64,000 bases of DNA from CALKXV01 sp965228905 (GCA_965228905.1 CBDDII010000003.1:496001-560000); one strand, 5' to 3'; numbered from the stretch's first letter, positions 41,227 through 50,079 are shown. Numbers and translations: made by a program. The notes: a model not told the origin generated them from the letters alone.

Positions 41227-42278
41227 GGGAAGGCCACTCCATCCATCAATTTCCGTGCGGTCCGAAGGATCGCTGCACTTTCCACTGCGCCGTCACCGCC
41301 AAGCCGGGCAACGACCGTCATCTCGCCTGTCGGGTGTTCGACGGCAAGGCTGCGCGTTTCGCCCGCGCCGCGTTCGGCCAGGTCAAAGGCGGTCGAACCT
41401 TCTAGCAAGCAGGCCGTCGCGACGCTGACCGCGCCCAGAACGCCGATTGTCTTGTGGCAGCGGTGCGGGATGAAGGTGCGCGTCGAGATTGCACCACCTT
41501 CGCGCGGGGCCGAGACCATCGTCATCTTCGGCACGGATTTTTCCGCCACGTCGCCCAGGTTCATCAGCGGCCCGCAGGCCAGCCGGATCGCTTCCAGCTT
41601 TGCGCGGAGTGTCTCGTCACCTTCCAGTGCCTCCGGCGTTTCCTCGCCGGTGATCCCCAGATCGCTGGCCCGCATCACGACGCAGGGCATACCGTTGTCG
41701 ATCATCGTCACCTCGACGCCTTCGACGGTGTCCAGCACGTTGCCGGTCGGCAAAAGCGCACCGCAGCTTGACCCGGCCGTGTCCTTGAATTCGATCGGAA
41801 CGGGGGCAGAGCCGCCGGGCACGCCGTCGATCTTTGCCTCGCCCTTGTAAGAAACCTTGCCGCCGGGCGTCTGCACCTCGGCGACAGCAACCTGGCCGGT
41901 GTTTTCCATGAAAATCGTGACGGGTGTCGTGCCGTCCTGTGCCGCGACCAGACCCCGTTCGATGGCGAAGGGGCCGACACCGGCAAGGATGTTGCCGCAG
42001 TTCTGGGCGTCTGTGACGATAGCTTGATCCACGAAAACCTGAAGAAACAGGTAATCGACATCCACGCCGTCGCGGCCGGATTTCGACACGACAGCAACCT
42101 TGGAGGTCAGGGGATCGGCCCCGCCCATACCGTCGATCTGGCGAATATCGGGAGACCCCATGATGCCAAGCAATGCAGCGTCGCGGGCGGCGGTGTCAGC
42201 GGGCAGGTCATCCTTCAGGAAATACCCGCCTTTCGAGGTGCCGCCGCGCATCCACATGCAATGCACGCCATCAGACAT
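41223..42278 (-). CDS. galD: 4-oxalomesaconate tautomerase, PrpF family
   Basis: A 351-residue isomerase that interconverts keto and enol forms of 4-oxalomesaconate. It belongs to the PrpF/DUF453 fold, with two similar halves. MRGGTSKGGYFL at 10-21, GADPLTSKVAVVS, DAQNCGNILAGVG and the second-half RTFIPHRCHKTIGVLGA hold the paired cysteines typical of the fold (Cys94 region and Cys275 region). Its start overlaps ligK by 8 bases. Confidence 0.92.
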   Translation of the reverse strand: MSDGVHCMWMRGGTSKGGYFLKDDLPADTAARDAALLGIMGSPDIRQIDGMGGADPLTSKVAVVSKSGRDGVDVDYLFLQVFVDQAIVTDAQNCGNILAGVGPFAIERGLVAAQDGTTPVTIFMENTGQVAVAEVQTPGGKVSYKGEAKIDGVPGGSAPVPIEFKDTAGSSCGALLPTGNVLDTVEGVEVTMIDNGMPCVVMRASDLGITGEETPEALEGDETLRAKLEAIRLACGPLMNLGDVAEKSVPKMTMVSAPREGGAISTRTFIPHRCHKTIGVLGAVSVATACLLEGSTAFDLAERGAGETRSLAVEHPTGEMTVVARLGGDGAVESAAILRTARKLMDGVAFP

Positions 42279-42966
42279 ACTTCAGGCCCTTCTCGGCCAA
42301 CCGCCCGCGCATGTCGTAGATGTCCAGCCCCAATTCGCCCGCTTCGAACCGGGCACGCTTTGCCGCCTCGTTCGCTTCGCGCGCACGTGCCTTTTCCAGC
42401 ACGTCGGCGGCCTCTTCTCGGCGCACGACACAGACACCGTCGTCATCGGCGATGACGATATCGCCGGGGTTCACCAACGCACCGGCGCAGACCACGGGAA
42501 TGTTCACCGAGCCGAGCGATTCCTTGATCGTGGCTTGGGCATGGATCGACTTGGCCCAGACGGGAAAGCCCATCTCGGTCAGGTCGCGCACGTCGCGCGT
42601 GCCGCCTTCGGTGATCAACCCGCGACAGCCGCGCGCCTTTGCACTGGTGGCCAGTAGATCGCCGAAATAGCCCGCGTTCGATGGCGTGATCGTGCCCAGC
42701 ACCATCACGTCGCCCGGCTCCAACTGTTCGATGGCGACATGGATCATCCAGTTGTCGCAGGGCTGGGCAAGGATGGTGACGGCAGACCCGGCGATCCGCG
42801 CCCCGGCATAGATCGGGCGCAATTCCTCGCCCAGCAATCCCTTGCGCCCCTGCGCCTCGTGCACCGTGGACACACCGCATTCGGCCAGCCCGTCGATAAC
42901 CGCCTGATCCGCGCGCTCGATATTCCGCACCACGATGCCGGTGGTGCCCGGTTGATATTCGCTCAT
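42271..42966 (-). CDS. ligK: 4-carboxy-4-hydroxy-2-oxoadipate aldolase
   Basis: A 231-residue class II-type aldolase of the RraA/HMG aldolase fold. It splits 4-carboxy-4-hydroxy-2-oxoadipate into pyruvate and oxaloacetate and can decarboxylate oxaloacetate. STVHEAQGRKGLLGEEL, PCDNWMIHVAIEQLEPGDV and GLITEGGTRDVRDL, which contains the metal and substrate Asp and Arg, fit LigK. It overlaps the hydratase gene as ATGA. Confidence 0.94.
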   Translation of the reverse strand: MSEYQPGTTGIVVRNIERADQAVIDGLAECGVSTVHEAQGRKGLLGEELRPIYAGARIAGSAVTILAQPCDNWMIHVAIEQLEPGDVMVLGTITPSNAGYFGDLLATSAKARGCRGLITEGGTRDVRDLTEMGFPVWAKSIHAQATIKESLGSVNIPVVCAGALVNPGDIVIADDDGVCVVRREEAADVLEKARAREANEAAKRARFEAGELGLDIYDMRGRLAEKGLKYV

Positions 42967-43697
42967 ACCAGTTCATCCATGCAGAATGGGAAGATGCTTT
43001 CAAAGCCTTCGGCGTATTTGCAATCACGCCCCCCGGCCATGCCGCCCGAGTTCCGTTTGAAGTGATTGGCGCGTTGCTGGGCCACCCGCGTGTAGAAATC
43101 CCAGAGGTGAATCTGACCCTCGTTGCATTCCATCGCCGCGCGTTTCTTTTCCCAGACCGGCGTGATGTCCAGGAACACATTCGGCTTCCAGTGCATCTGT
43201 TCGGTCTGGTGCGGTTCGAACAGGTACATCTGCGGCGCACCCAGAACCTTTTCGCCCGGATTGTGGCCCCAGGCCTGCGCGATCATGCGGCAGGTCAGGG
43301 CGAACTCGGTCGTTTTCATGTGGTCGGTGTTGTAGGGATCCCATTTCGAGTGCGAGAACATGAACTTGGGCTGCACCGCGCGGATGATGTCGACGACCTT
43401 GTTTTCATGTTCCTCGGTAAACCGCAGGGGATAATCGCCCATGTCGAGGAACTGGATGTCATGCACGCCAAGCGCCTTGGCGGCGTTTTCGGCCTCGCCC
43501 TTGCGGATCGCCTTCACCTCGTCCAGCGATTTGCCTTCCTTCCAAAGCCGCGCACTTTCGCCGCGCTCGCCAAAAGACAGGCAGGCGACCGTGACGTTGT
43601 AGCCAAGCTCCTGGTGCAGGGCGATTGCGCCGCCGCACCGCCAGACGAAATCCGCAGCATGGGCAGAGATGACCAATGCGGTCTTGTTGTCAGCCAT
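42963..43697 (-). CDS. galB: 4-oxalomesaconate hydratase, PIG-L family
   Basis: A 244-residue zinc hydratase of the LmbE/PIG-L fold, like GalB of Pseudomonas putida and unlike the amidohydrolase-type LigJ of sphingomonads. It adds water to 4-oxalomesaconate. The motif SAHAADFVWRCGGAI replaces the usual AHPDD core, keeping His and the second Asp. SHSKWDPYNTDHMKT and LFEPHQTEQMHW supply further metal ligands. GGGAGG lies upstream of the ATG. It heads the galB-ligK-galD-ligI operon and is divergent from the LysR gene. Confidence 0.9.
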   Translation of the reverse strand: MADNKTALVISAHAADFVWRCGGAIALHQELGYNVTVACLSFGERGESARLWKEGKSLDEVKAIRKGEAENAAKALGVHDIQFLDMGDYPLRFTEEHENKVVDIIRAVQPKFMFSHSKWDPYNTDHMKTTEFALTCRMIAQAWGHNPGEKVLGAPQMYLFEPHQTEQMHWKPNVFLDITPVWEKKRAAMECNEGQIHLWDFYTRVAQQRANHFKRNSGGMAGGRDCKYAEGFESIFPFCMDELV

Positions 43698-43752
43698 TCT
43701 TGATGCCTCCCAAAGCATGTCTTTCAAGACTTGGTGCAAACCTAGCGGGGAA

Positions 43753-43767
43753 GGCCCTGTCAGGGCC
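43753..43767. promoter_or_regulatory. Palindrome in the galB-lysR intergenic region
   Basis: GGCCCTG-T-CAGGGCC is a perfect 15-bp palindrome between the divergent genes. It could be an operator or a terminator-like stem. Confidence 0.35.
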
Positions 43768-43788
43768 AGTTCGATTGTTGGCACGCCG

Positions 43789-43804
43789 TATTTGATTTTG
43801 TTAT
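43789..43804 (-). promoter_or_regulatory. LysR-site candidate, galB-lysR region
   Basis: On the minus strand ATAACAAAATCAAATA. The same string with TTT instead of AAA in the middle occurs at 45064-45079 before ligA (13 of 16 bases identical, same spacing). These two regions precede the two lig operons that share this regulator, so it is a good candidate binding site. Confidence 0.6.
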
Positions 43805-43814
43805 AGGCTTGGCA

Positions 43815-45053
43815 ATGATGACGGATTCCAGCACCCCTGAATTGCCCCATGTGCGCTACCTGAGTGTGGTGCGCGAGGTGTTTCGCCTGCGCCGGATCGG
43901 GGCGGCGGCCGAGGTGGTTCACCTGTCGCAACCGGCAGCGACACAAGCGGTCGCGCGGATCGAAGACATCCTTGGCGTTGCCCTGTTCGACCGCCATCCG
44001 AAGGGCATGTTCCCGACCGAGGCGGGGGCGCTGTTCGAAAACCGCCTTTTGCGCATTCTCGAACATCTGCGCCACGGCGATACGCAGGCCCGGCGCCGGG
44101 TCGCGCGGGGCGAGCGGCGGGGGGCGAATAGACCGTTCTATACCTTTTGCACGCCGGTTCAGTTGCGGGCGCTTCTGGCGATTTCGCGGGCCGGGAGTTT
44201 CACCCAGGCCGCCCATGATCTGGGCGTCAAGCAATCTGGCGTTCATCGCGCCGCACGCGATCTGTCGGCCCTTGCCGGGTTCAATCTGTTCGAGCAGACG
44301 CGCGGCGGTGTCGTGCTGACCGCCGCCGCCGAGACATTCGCCCAGCAGGTGCGGCTGGCCACCACAGAATTCCGCCAGGCGGTTTTCGAGATCAACGAAT
44401 TGACCGGGCGCGATGTGACCAGCATCAACGTCGGTTCCTTGCCCCTGTCGCGTGCCGCCATCCTGCCTGCCGCCATTGACGAATTGATCGGCGAAATGGA
44501 CACATCGATGCAGGTGAATTGCGTCGATGCCCGGTATGACACCCTGTTGCGCGAACTGCGGTTCGGCGAGTTGGACGTGCTGATCGGTGCCCTGCGCCTG
44601 CCGCCGCCCGCCCCGGATGTCGAACAGGAGGAACTTTTCCTTGATCGGCTGGCCGTGGTCACCGCCCCGGATCACCCTTTGGTCGGCAAGCCGGGTGTCA
44701 CGCTGGACGACACGCTGGCCTATCCATGGGTCGCCCCTCCCAAGACGACGCCCACGGGCACCTATCTGTTCGACGTGCTGCGGATACAGGATCAGCCGAA
44801 CACCCCGGTGCGCTGCGTCTCAAGCTCGCTTGTCTTGCTTGGGGGGCTTCTGGCGCGGGGGGCTTACGTTTCCATCGCCTCGGTCCGCCAGATCGAGGTC
44901 GAGGAACAAATGGGCCGGATCGTGCAGCTTCCCATCGAATTGCCGGGATCGGCCCGCCCGATCGGGCTGACCTTTCGCAGAAATTGGGCCGCAACGCCTG
45001 CGCAATCGCGGTTTCTGGAGATCATCCGGCGGGTCAGCCGAGCGTCATCCTGA
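43815..45053 (+). CDS. LysR-family regulator with two HTH domains
   Basis: A 412-residue transcriptional regulator, about 100 residues longer than normal LysR proteins because it has two HTH domains in tandem. The first (about 15-72) reads RLRRIGAAAEVVHLSQPAAT, and the second (about 105-165) ALLAISRAGSFTQAAHDLGV. The effector-binding domain follows from about 190. It stands between the galB-ligK-galD-ligI and ligABC operons and probably activates both. ATG at 43815 or 43818 is the likely start; a TTG two codons earlier is less likely. The effector is probably a lig-pathway intermediate. Confidence 0.88.
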   Translation: MMTDSSTPELPHVRYLSVVREVFRLRRIGAAAEVVHLSQPAATQAVARIEDILGVALFDRHPKGMFPTEAGALFENRLLRILEHLRHGDTQARRRVARGERRGANRPFYTFCTPVQLRALLAISRAGSFTQAAHDLGVKQSGVHRAARDLSALAGFNLFEQTRGGVVLTAAAETFAQQVRLATTEFRQAVFEINELTGRDVTSINVGSLPLSRAAILPAAIDELIGEMDTSMQVNCVDARYDTLLRELRFGELDVLIGALRLPPPAPDVEQEELFLDRLAVVTAPDHPLVGKPGVTLDDTLAYPWVAPPKTTPTGTYLFDVLRIQDQPNTPVRCVSSSLVLLGGLLARGAYVSIASVRQIEVEEQMGRIVQLPIELPGSARPIGLTFRRNWAATPAQSRFLEIIRRVSRASS

Positions 45054-45063
45054 AACCCGCCCG

Positions 45064-45126
45064 ATAACATTTTCAAATAGCGTCGCCAGCATTCAAATTC
45101 GCGAATTGGCCGCCACGCGCTATAGT
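45064..45126 (+). promoter_or_regulatory. ligABC promoter region with LysR-site candidate
   Basis: ATAACATTTTCAAATA (45064-45079) matches the site at 43789-43804. A 12-bp palindrome AATTCGCGAATT follows at 45096-45107. TATAGT at 45121-45126 is a good -10 element, but the sequence 17 bases before it (TTCGCG) is a poor -35, which suits activation by a bound regulator. Confidence 0.6.
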
Positions 45127-45185
45127 GTCACAAAGGTCGGAACGCGAACGGGCGGATTCGCTGCAACCGAAAGGGAGGTCGCATC

Positions 45186-45602
45186 ATGGCCATCAAGAAA
45201 GACTACGAAGACATTCCGGGCACCTTCGTCTTCGACGCGGATCGTGCGCGCATCGGCTATCATCTGAACCAGTTCTGCATTTCGCTTGGCAAGGCTGAAA
45301 ACCGCGAAGCGTTCAAGGCAGACCCCGAAGCCTATCTTGACGGCTTCCCGATGAGCGACGAGCAGCGTCAATCCATTCGCGACCGCGACTGGAACCGCAT
45401 GTTGGAGCTGGGCGGCAACATCTATTACACCTCGAAACTCGCCGCCTTCGACGGCATCAACTTTCAGAACCTTGCCGGTCTGATGACCGGAATGGGGGTC
45501 GAACCCTACCGGGAAATGATGCTGAACGGCGGTCGGTCGATCGAGGGCAATCGCTTCAAAAGCGAATGGGACGAAGCCGACAAGACCAAGGGAGAAGACT
45601 AA
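45186..45602 (+). CDS. ligA: Protocatechuate 4,5-dioxygenase alpha subunit
   Basis: A 138-residue small subunit of the extradiol dioxygenase that opens protocatechuate between carbons 4 and 5. FVFDADRARIGYHLNQFCIS, PEAYLDGFPMSDEQRQ and AGLMTGMGVEPYREMML match LigA; the GMG loop touches substrate. GGGAGG lies before the ATG. Its stop overlaps the ligB start by one base (TAATG). Confidence 0.96.
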   Translation: MAIKKDYEDIPGTFVFDADRARIGYHLNQFCISLGKAENREAFKADPEAYLDGFPMSDEQRQSIRDRDWNRMLELGGNIYYTSKLAAFDGINFQNLAGLMTGMGVEPYREMMLNGGRSIEGNRFKSEWDEADKTKGED

Positions 45603-46444
45603 TGGCGCGTATCACCGCAGGCGTCGGTTGTAGCCACGTGCCCGCCATCGGCGTGGCGATGGACACCGGGATCACCGATCAGGATTACTGGAAGCCGGTC
45701 TTTGCCGGGTTCGAAAAGTCGCGCGAATGGATGAAAGAGGCCAAGCCCGACGTGATCTTCCTGGTCTACAATGACCATTGCACGGCGTTCGACAGCTCGA
45801 TCATCCCGACCTTCGCGCTTGGCTGCGCGCCCGAGTTTCAACCCGCCGACGAAGGCTGGGGGCCGCGCCCGGTGCCGGTTGTCAAGAACCACCCGGTTCT
45901 GGCCAGCCACATCGCGCAATCGCTGATCCTGGATGAATTCGACATCACCATCATGAACGAAATGGAGGTCGACCACGGCCTGACCGTTCCCCTGTCGGTG
46001 ATGTATGGCCAGCCCGAGGAATGGCCGGCACTGGTTATCCCGCTGGCCGTCAACGTGGTGATGTATCCCGCACCGACCGGCAACCGCTGTTTCCAGCTTG
46101 GCAAGGCAATCCGCCGCGCCGTCGAAAGTTTCGACGAAGACCTGAACGTCGTGATCTTTGGCACCGGCGGGATGAGCCACCAGCTTCAGTACAAGCGTGC
46201 GGGGCTTATCAACGCCGAATGGGATAATGCTTTCCTTGATCGTCTCACCTCCGATCCGGTTGGCCTCAGCCAGATGCCCCATGTGGAATACCTGCGCGAA
46301 GCGGGGTCTGAAGGTGTGGAAATGGTCATGTGGCACGTCATGCGCGGGGCGCTGGACGACGAAGTGACCGAGGTTCACCGGCACTATCATGTCCCGGCAT
46401 CGAACACGGCGGTCGGCCATATCATTCTAGAAAACAAGTCCTGA
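45602..46444 (+). CDS. ligB: Protocatechuate 4,5-dioxygenase beta subunit
   Basis: A 280-residue catalytic subunit. It holds the non-haem iron: His12 (GCSHVPAIG), His59 (YNDHC) and Glu240 (EGVEMVMW) align with the known LigB ligands, and His193 (GGMSHQLQ) is the active-site base. The start is the ATG overlapping the ligA stop; an upstream in-frame ATG lies inside ligA. The product, 4-carboxy-2-hydroxymuconate semialdehyde, goes to LigC. Confidence 0.97.
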   Translation: MARITAGVGCSHVPAIGVAMDTGITDQDYWKPVFAGFEKSREWMKEAKPDVIFLVYNDHCTAFDSSIIPTFALGCAPEFQPADEGWGPRPVPVVKNHPVLASHIAQSLILDEFDITIMNEMEVDHGLTVPLSVMYGQPEEWPALVIPLAVNVVMYPAPTGNRCFQLGKAIRRAVESFDEDLNVVIFGTGGMSHQLQYKRAGLINAEWDNAFLDRLTSDPVGLSQMPHVEYLREAGSEGVEMVMWHVMRGALDDEVTEVHRHYHVPASNTAVGHIILENKS

Positions 46445-46454
46445 GGAAGAAGCC

Positions 46455-47399
46455 ATGAGAATTTGCGTTGCAGGCGCTTACGGCGCGTTCGGCCTGAAAC
46501 ACCTGGACGCCCTGTCCGCGATCGAGGATGCGGTAGTCACCTCGGTCATGGGGCCGACAAAGGAAAAGATCGAAGCGCTGGCCGCCGAACGCGGCATCGG
46601 ACACGCGGGAACCACGCTGGAGGAATGTCTTCAGCGCGATGACGTCGACGCGGTGATCCTTTCGACCCCGACGCAGATGCACGCAGAGCAGGCGATTGCC
46701 TGCATGGACGCAGGCAAGCACGTGATGATCGAAATCCCGATGGCCGACAGCCTGGACGACAGCCGCGCCATCGTCGCCAAGCAGGAAGAAACCGGGCTGG
46801 TCGCCATGGCCGGACAGGTGCGCCGCTTCAACCCATCGCACCAGTGGATCCGGAACAAGATCGACGCGGGCGAGTTGAAGGTTCAGCAGATGGACGTTCA
46901 GACCTATTTCTTCCGCCGCACCAACACCAACGCCAAGGGCGAGCCGCGGTCCTGGACCGACCACCTTTTGTGGCACCACGCCTGTCACACGGTCGACCTG
47001 TTCCAGTACCAGACCGGCGGACAGGCCGTCGAAGCCTTCGGTCTGCAAGGCCCGCCGCATCCCGAGTTGGGCATCGCGATGGACATGGCCATCGGCATGA
47101 AGGCCGCCGACGGTGCGATCTGCACCCTGTCGCTGTCGTTCAACAACGACGGGCCTTTCGGCACCTACTTCCGTTACATCTGCGACAACGGCACCTACCT
47201 TGCGCGGTACGACGATCTGTTCGATGGCAACGAAAACCAGATCGACCTGTCCGACGTGGCCGTGTCGAACAACGGGATCGAGTTGATCGACCGGGAGTTC
47301 ATCGCCGCAATCGAGGAAAAGCGCACGCCGAACAGTTCGGTTGCCGATGTGTTGTCTGCAATGGAAACGCTGGACAAGATCGAAAAGTCGATGTCCTGA
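46455..47399 (+). CDS. ligC: 4-carboxy-2-hydroxymuconate-6-semialdehyde dehydrogenase
   Basis: A 314-residue NADP enzyme of the Gfo/Idh/MocA fold, not the usual aldehyde dehydrogenase fold. It oxidises the hemiacetal of the ring-cleavage product to 2-pyrone-4,6-dicarboxylate. The nucleotide site is CVAGAYGAFGLKHLDAL at 4-20; STPTQMHAEQAI and EIPMADSLDDSRAIV follow, and a His-rich LLWHHACHTVDLFQY helix lines the active site. It starts 10 bases after ligB with GGAAGAAG upstream. Confidence 0.95.
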   Translation: MRICVAGAYGAFGLKHLDALSAIEDAVVTSVMGPTKEKIEALAAERGIGHAGTTLEECLQRDDVDAVILSTPTQMHAEQAIACMDAGKHVMIEIPMADSLDDSRAIVAKQEETGLVAMAGQVRRFNPSHQWIRNKIDAGELKVQQMDVQTYFFRRTNTNAKGEPRSWTDHLLWHHACHTVDLFQYQTGGQAVEAFGLQGPPHPELGIAMDMAIGMKAADGAICTLSLSFNNDGPFGTYFRYICDNGTYLARYDDLFDGNENQIDLSDVAVSNNGIELIDREFIAAIEEKRTPNSSVADVLSAMETLDKIEKSMS

Positions 47400-47403
47400 G
47401 GAC

Positions 47404-47419
47404 GAGGCCTTCGGGCCTC
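47404..47419. terminator. Stem-loop between ligC and the AraC regulator gene
   Basis: GAGGCC-TTCG-GGCCTC, a perfect 6-bp stem capped by the very stable UUCG tetraloop. It lies 4 bases after ligC and overlaps the end of the converging regulator gene. No T-run, so termination efficiency is uncertain. Confidence 0.55.
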
Positions 47420-48260
47420 ACCCCTCAATCTGGCGGCGGAAATTGCGGGGTGACGTGCCGGTCGCCCGCTTGAAGACGCGGCTGAAATAGGACGGATCCT
47501 CGAACCCGAGTTGATAGCTGATCTCGGCAATGCTTAGGTTCGAAAATGCCAAGTTTCGCCGCGCTTCCCGGATCAGCCTCTGTTCGATGGCCGCCGATGC
47601 GGATTGGCCCGTCGCCTCGCGCATCACGCGGCTGAGGTGGGTGGGGGTCACCGCCAGCCTGTCGGCGTAATCGGCCACGCCCAGGTGTTCCAGGTGATGC
47701 GTTTCCAGAAGGGCCTCGAACCTCCGGCGCAGCCCGTGTTCGCCCTTTGCGGTGCCGGTCGCGTCAACGGACAGCAGCCGCGCGACCTGGCCTGCAAGCA
47801 CCGTGCAATGGGCACGCAGGATATGGGCGCGGGCGAATTCGTGGTTGGGATACTCGGAAAAGATCGCCTGGATCGAGGTGCGAATCTCCCCGGTTGCTTG
47901 CAAAATCGCGGCACGCTGCAACATCGGGCGCAGCCCTTCGTTCTCGGGCAGGCTGGCGTCCATCAGTTCAGCGGCTACGGTGATGACCCAGCCCCTGGCC
48001 CCCGGCACGAAGGTAAATCCATGCACCACGCCCATGGGCAGGTTGATGAGATTGCCGCTTGCAATCGGGTGGGCGCGGCTTTCGATCTGAACCTCGCCGC
48101 GCCCGTCTTCCAGCAGCAAAAACTGGTGCAGCCGCGCGTGGCGATGGGGTGCAAGATGCCAGTCATGGATCAGCGAGCGTGTCTCGATGGTTTCGCAATG
48201 CACAACATCGGGCATGTCGCCCTGTTCGCCGAAAAGGTTGTAATTCTCGATCCCGCTCAT
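47418..48260 (-). CDS. pobR: AraC-family regulator, PobR-like
   Basis: A 280-residue regulator. The N-terminal cupin (APHRHARLHQFLLLEDGRGE) senses an effector, probably 4-hydroxybenzoate. The C-terminal double HTH (about 180-278) shows VADYADRLAVTPTHLSRVMR and LSIAEISYQLGFEDPSYFSR. It is divergent from pobA by 88 bases. Start at 48260 is preferred because the ATG 12 codons upstream would leave too little room for a ribosome site. Likely activates pobA. Confidence 0.85.
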   Translation of the reverse strand: MSGIENYNLFGEQGDMPDVVHCETIETRSLIHDWHLAPHRHARLHQFLLLEDGRGEVQIESRAHPIASGNLINLPMGVVHGFTFVPGARGWVITVAAELMDASLPENEGLRPMLQRAAILQATGEIRTSIQAIFSEYPNHEFARAHILRAHCTVLAGQVARLLSVDATGTAKGEHGLRRRFEALLETHHLEHLGVADYADRLAVTPTHLSRVMREATGQSASAAIEQRLIREARRNLAFSNLSIAEISYQLGFEDPSYFSRVFKRATGTSPRNFRRQIEG

Positions 48261-48348
48261 GTTCGATTTGTACCCGAAGTGATGGGATTGGTCCATTCTT
48301 TCCGCGCTCTTTCGCTGTCAGACTGTCCGCGACGGAGGAGGAACCGAG

Positions 48349-49527
48349 ATGAATCTGAAGACCCAGGTCGGCATTGTCGGCGGTGGCCCGTCGGGGTTGT
48401 TGCTGAGCCAGTTGCTGGACCTGAAAGGCATCGACAACGTCGTTCTGGAAAAACACAGCCGGGACTACGTGCTGGGCCGCATCCGCGCGGGCGTTCTTGA
48501 GCATGGCCTTGCCAATCTGTTGCGCGAGGCCGGGTGCGGCGAACGGATGGATGCCGAGGGCGAGATCCACGAAGGCTTTTACATAGCGGAAGGCGGTCGG
48601 AAACACCGCGTCGATCTGGCGGGACATACGGGCGGCAATACGGTCGTCGTCTATGGCCAGACCGAATTGACGCGCGACCTCTACGAAGCCCGTGACGAAC
48701 GAAACGGCAAGGTCATCCATAATGCCGAGGATGTCGCGCTTCACGATCTGAAAAGCGATGCGCCCTACATCACCTATCGCGTGGGCGATGAGGCGGGTCG
48801 GGTCGATTGCGATTATGTGATCGGTGCCGACGGGTTTCACGGTGTCAGCCGAAAGTCGATCCCGGGGGACGTCTTGCGCGAATACGAAAAGGTTTATCCC
48901 TTCGGTTGGCTTGGCGTCCTAAGCCGCACAAAGCCGGTTTCGCCCGAGTTGATCTATGCCAACAGCGCGCGCGGCTTTGCGCTTTGTTCCCTGCGCAGCC
49001 AGGTGCTGAGCCGCTATTACATCCAGGTGCCGCTGACGGACTCGGTCGAAGACTGGTCGGACGATGCCTTCTGGGACGAGTTGAAAGCACGTCTGCCGGG
49101 TGAAGTTTCCGCCAGCCTTGAAACCGGCCCCTCGATCGAGAAAAGCATCGCACCCCTGCGCAGTTTCGTGGCCGAGCCGATGCGCCATGGCAACCTGTTC
49201 CTTGCAGGCGACGCGGCGCATATCTTTCCGCCGACCGGGGCAAAGGGGCTGAACTCGGCGGCAAGCGACATCCACTATCTGTATCACGCGCTTGTCGATC
49301 ACTATCAGAACGGCGACGACGCGGGGCTGGAAGGTTACAGCGACAAGGCGCTGGCGCGTGTCTGGAAGGCGCAGCGGTTCAGTTGGTGGATGACCACGCT
49401 TTTGCACAACTTCCCCGACAACATCGCCTATGACGGAAAGTTGCAGCAGGCGGACCTGGGCTATCTGTTTTCATCCGAGGCGGCGATAACTTCGCTGGCA
49501 GAGAATTATGTCGGCCTGCCGTTCTGA
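48349..49527 (+). CDS. pobA: 4-hydroxybenzoate 3-monooxygenase
   Basis: A 392-residue FAD enzyme that hydroxylates 4-hydroxybenzoate to protocatechuate with NADPH and O2. The FAD-binding fold starts QVGIVGGGPSGLLLSQLL at 5-22, the family's DG motif is YVIGADGFHGVSR, and the GD motif is LFLAGDAAHIFPPTGAKGLN. The length and YGQTELTRDLYEAR fit PobA. GGAGGAGG is upstream. The product feeds ligAB. Confidence 0.97.
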   Translation: MNLKTQVGIVGGGPSGLLLSQLLDLKGIDNVVLEKHSRDYVLGRIRAGVLEHGLANLLREAGCGERMDAEGEIHEGFYIAEGGRKHRVDLAGHTGGNTVVVYGQTELTRDLYEARDERNGKVIHNAEDVALHDLKSDAPYITYRVGDEAGRVDCDYVIGADGFHGVSRKSIPGDVLREYEKVYPFGWLGVLSRTKPVSPELIYANSARGFALCSLRSQVLSRYYIQVPLTDSVEDWSDDAFWDELKARLPGEVSASLETGPSIEKSIAPLRSFVAEPMRHGNLFLAGDAAHIFPPTGAKGLNSAASDIHYLYHALVDHYQNGDDAGLEGYSDKALARVWKAQRFSWWMTTLLHNFPDNIAYDGKLQQADLGYLFSSEAAITSLAENYVGLPF

Positions 49528-49540
49528 GGAGTGGCGTCCG

Positions 49541-49972
49541 TCAGGACGGAGCGGCGTTTTCAAGCGCCTTCCGGGCCAGCGCCAGAAACGTGTCTCGTTC
49601 GACAGGGTCGAGGCCCGGCAGGATGTCGTCTTGAAGCGCGGTCACATGGGGCAGGATCTGCGCAAGCATCTCTTCCCCGCTTGCCGTCAGTCGCAGGATA
49701 CGGGCGCGGCGGTCGCGCGTGTTGACCTTGCGCTCGACAAAGCCCTTCTGCTCCAGCCGGTCGATCACGCCGCCGATCGTCGCCCTGTCATAGGCGATCT
49801 TTGCCGCAACGCCGGCCTGATCAATGCCCGGATTGGCGAAAATCGCATCCATTGCGGCGAACTGAACCGAGGTCAGATCCTTCGCGACGTCCTGCATCTC
49901 TTTGGTGAAAACCTGGGTCGAATGCTGTTGAAGCCGTCGGATCAGGTGCCCCGGCATGTCATGAATATTCAT
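49541..49972 (-). CDS. MarR-family regulator divergent from the 3-hydroxybenzoate hydroxylase gene
   Basis: A 143-residue winged-helix repressor. FAAMDAIFANPGIDQAGVAA, AYDRATIGGVIDRLEQKGFV and the wing ERKVNTRDRRARILRLT at 55-95 are standard MarR features. It is divergent from the FAD monooxygenase gene, and the gap holds a repeated operator-like motif. It probably releases DNA when an aromatic acid or its CoA ester binds. Confidence 0.9.
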   Translation of the reverse strand: MNIHDMPGHLIRRLQQHSTQVFTKEMQDVAKDLTSVQFAAMDAIFANPGIDQAGVAAKIAYDRATIGGVIDRLEQKGFVERKVNTRDRRARILRLTASGEEMLAQILPHVTALQDDILPGLDPVERDTFLALARKALENAAPS

Positions 49973-50028
49973 CGTGATAGGTCTCTGCCCAGTCGAACGC
50001 TTTGCCTTTCAAAGGTATTTCACAGGAT

Positions 50029-50079
50029 TAGTAAGTACACAAATTATTTCTTGACGAAAAATAGTAAGTACAGTTACTA
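50029..50079. promoter_or_regulatory. Monooxygenase promoter with MarR operator candidates
   Basis: TAGTAAGTACA occurs twice (50029-50039 and 50062-50072), 33 bases apart. The second is part of a palindrome TAGTAA-N6-TTACTA (50062-50079). A promoter TTGACG (50051-50056), 17 bases, TTACTA (50074-50079) overlaps it, so a bound repressor would block RNA polymerase. Confidence 0.65.

Noticed and set aside
43698..44675. Upstream extension of the galB frame to 570 codons
   Set aside because: It is antisense to the LysR gene; the PIG-L family start with GGGAGG upstream is at 43697.
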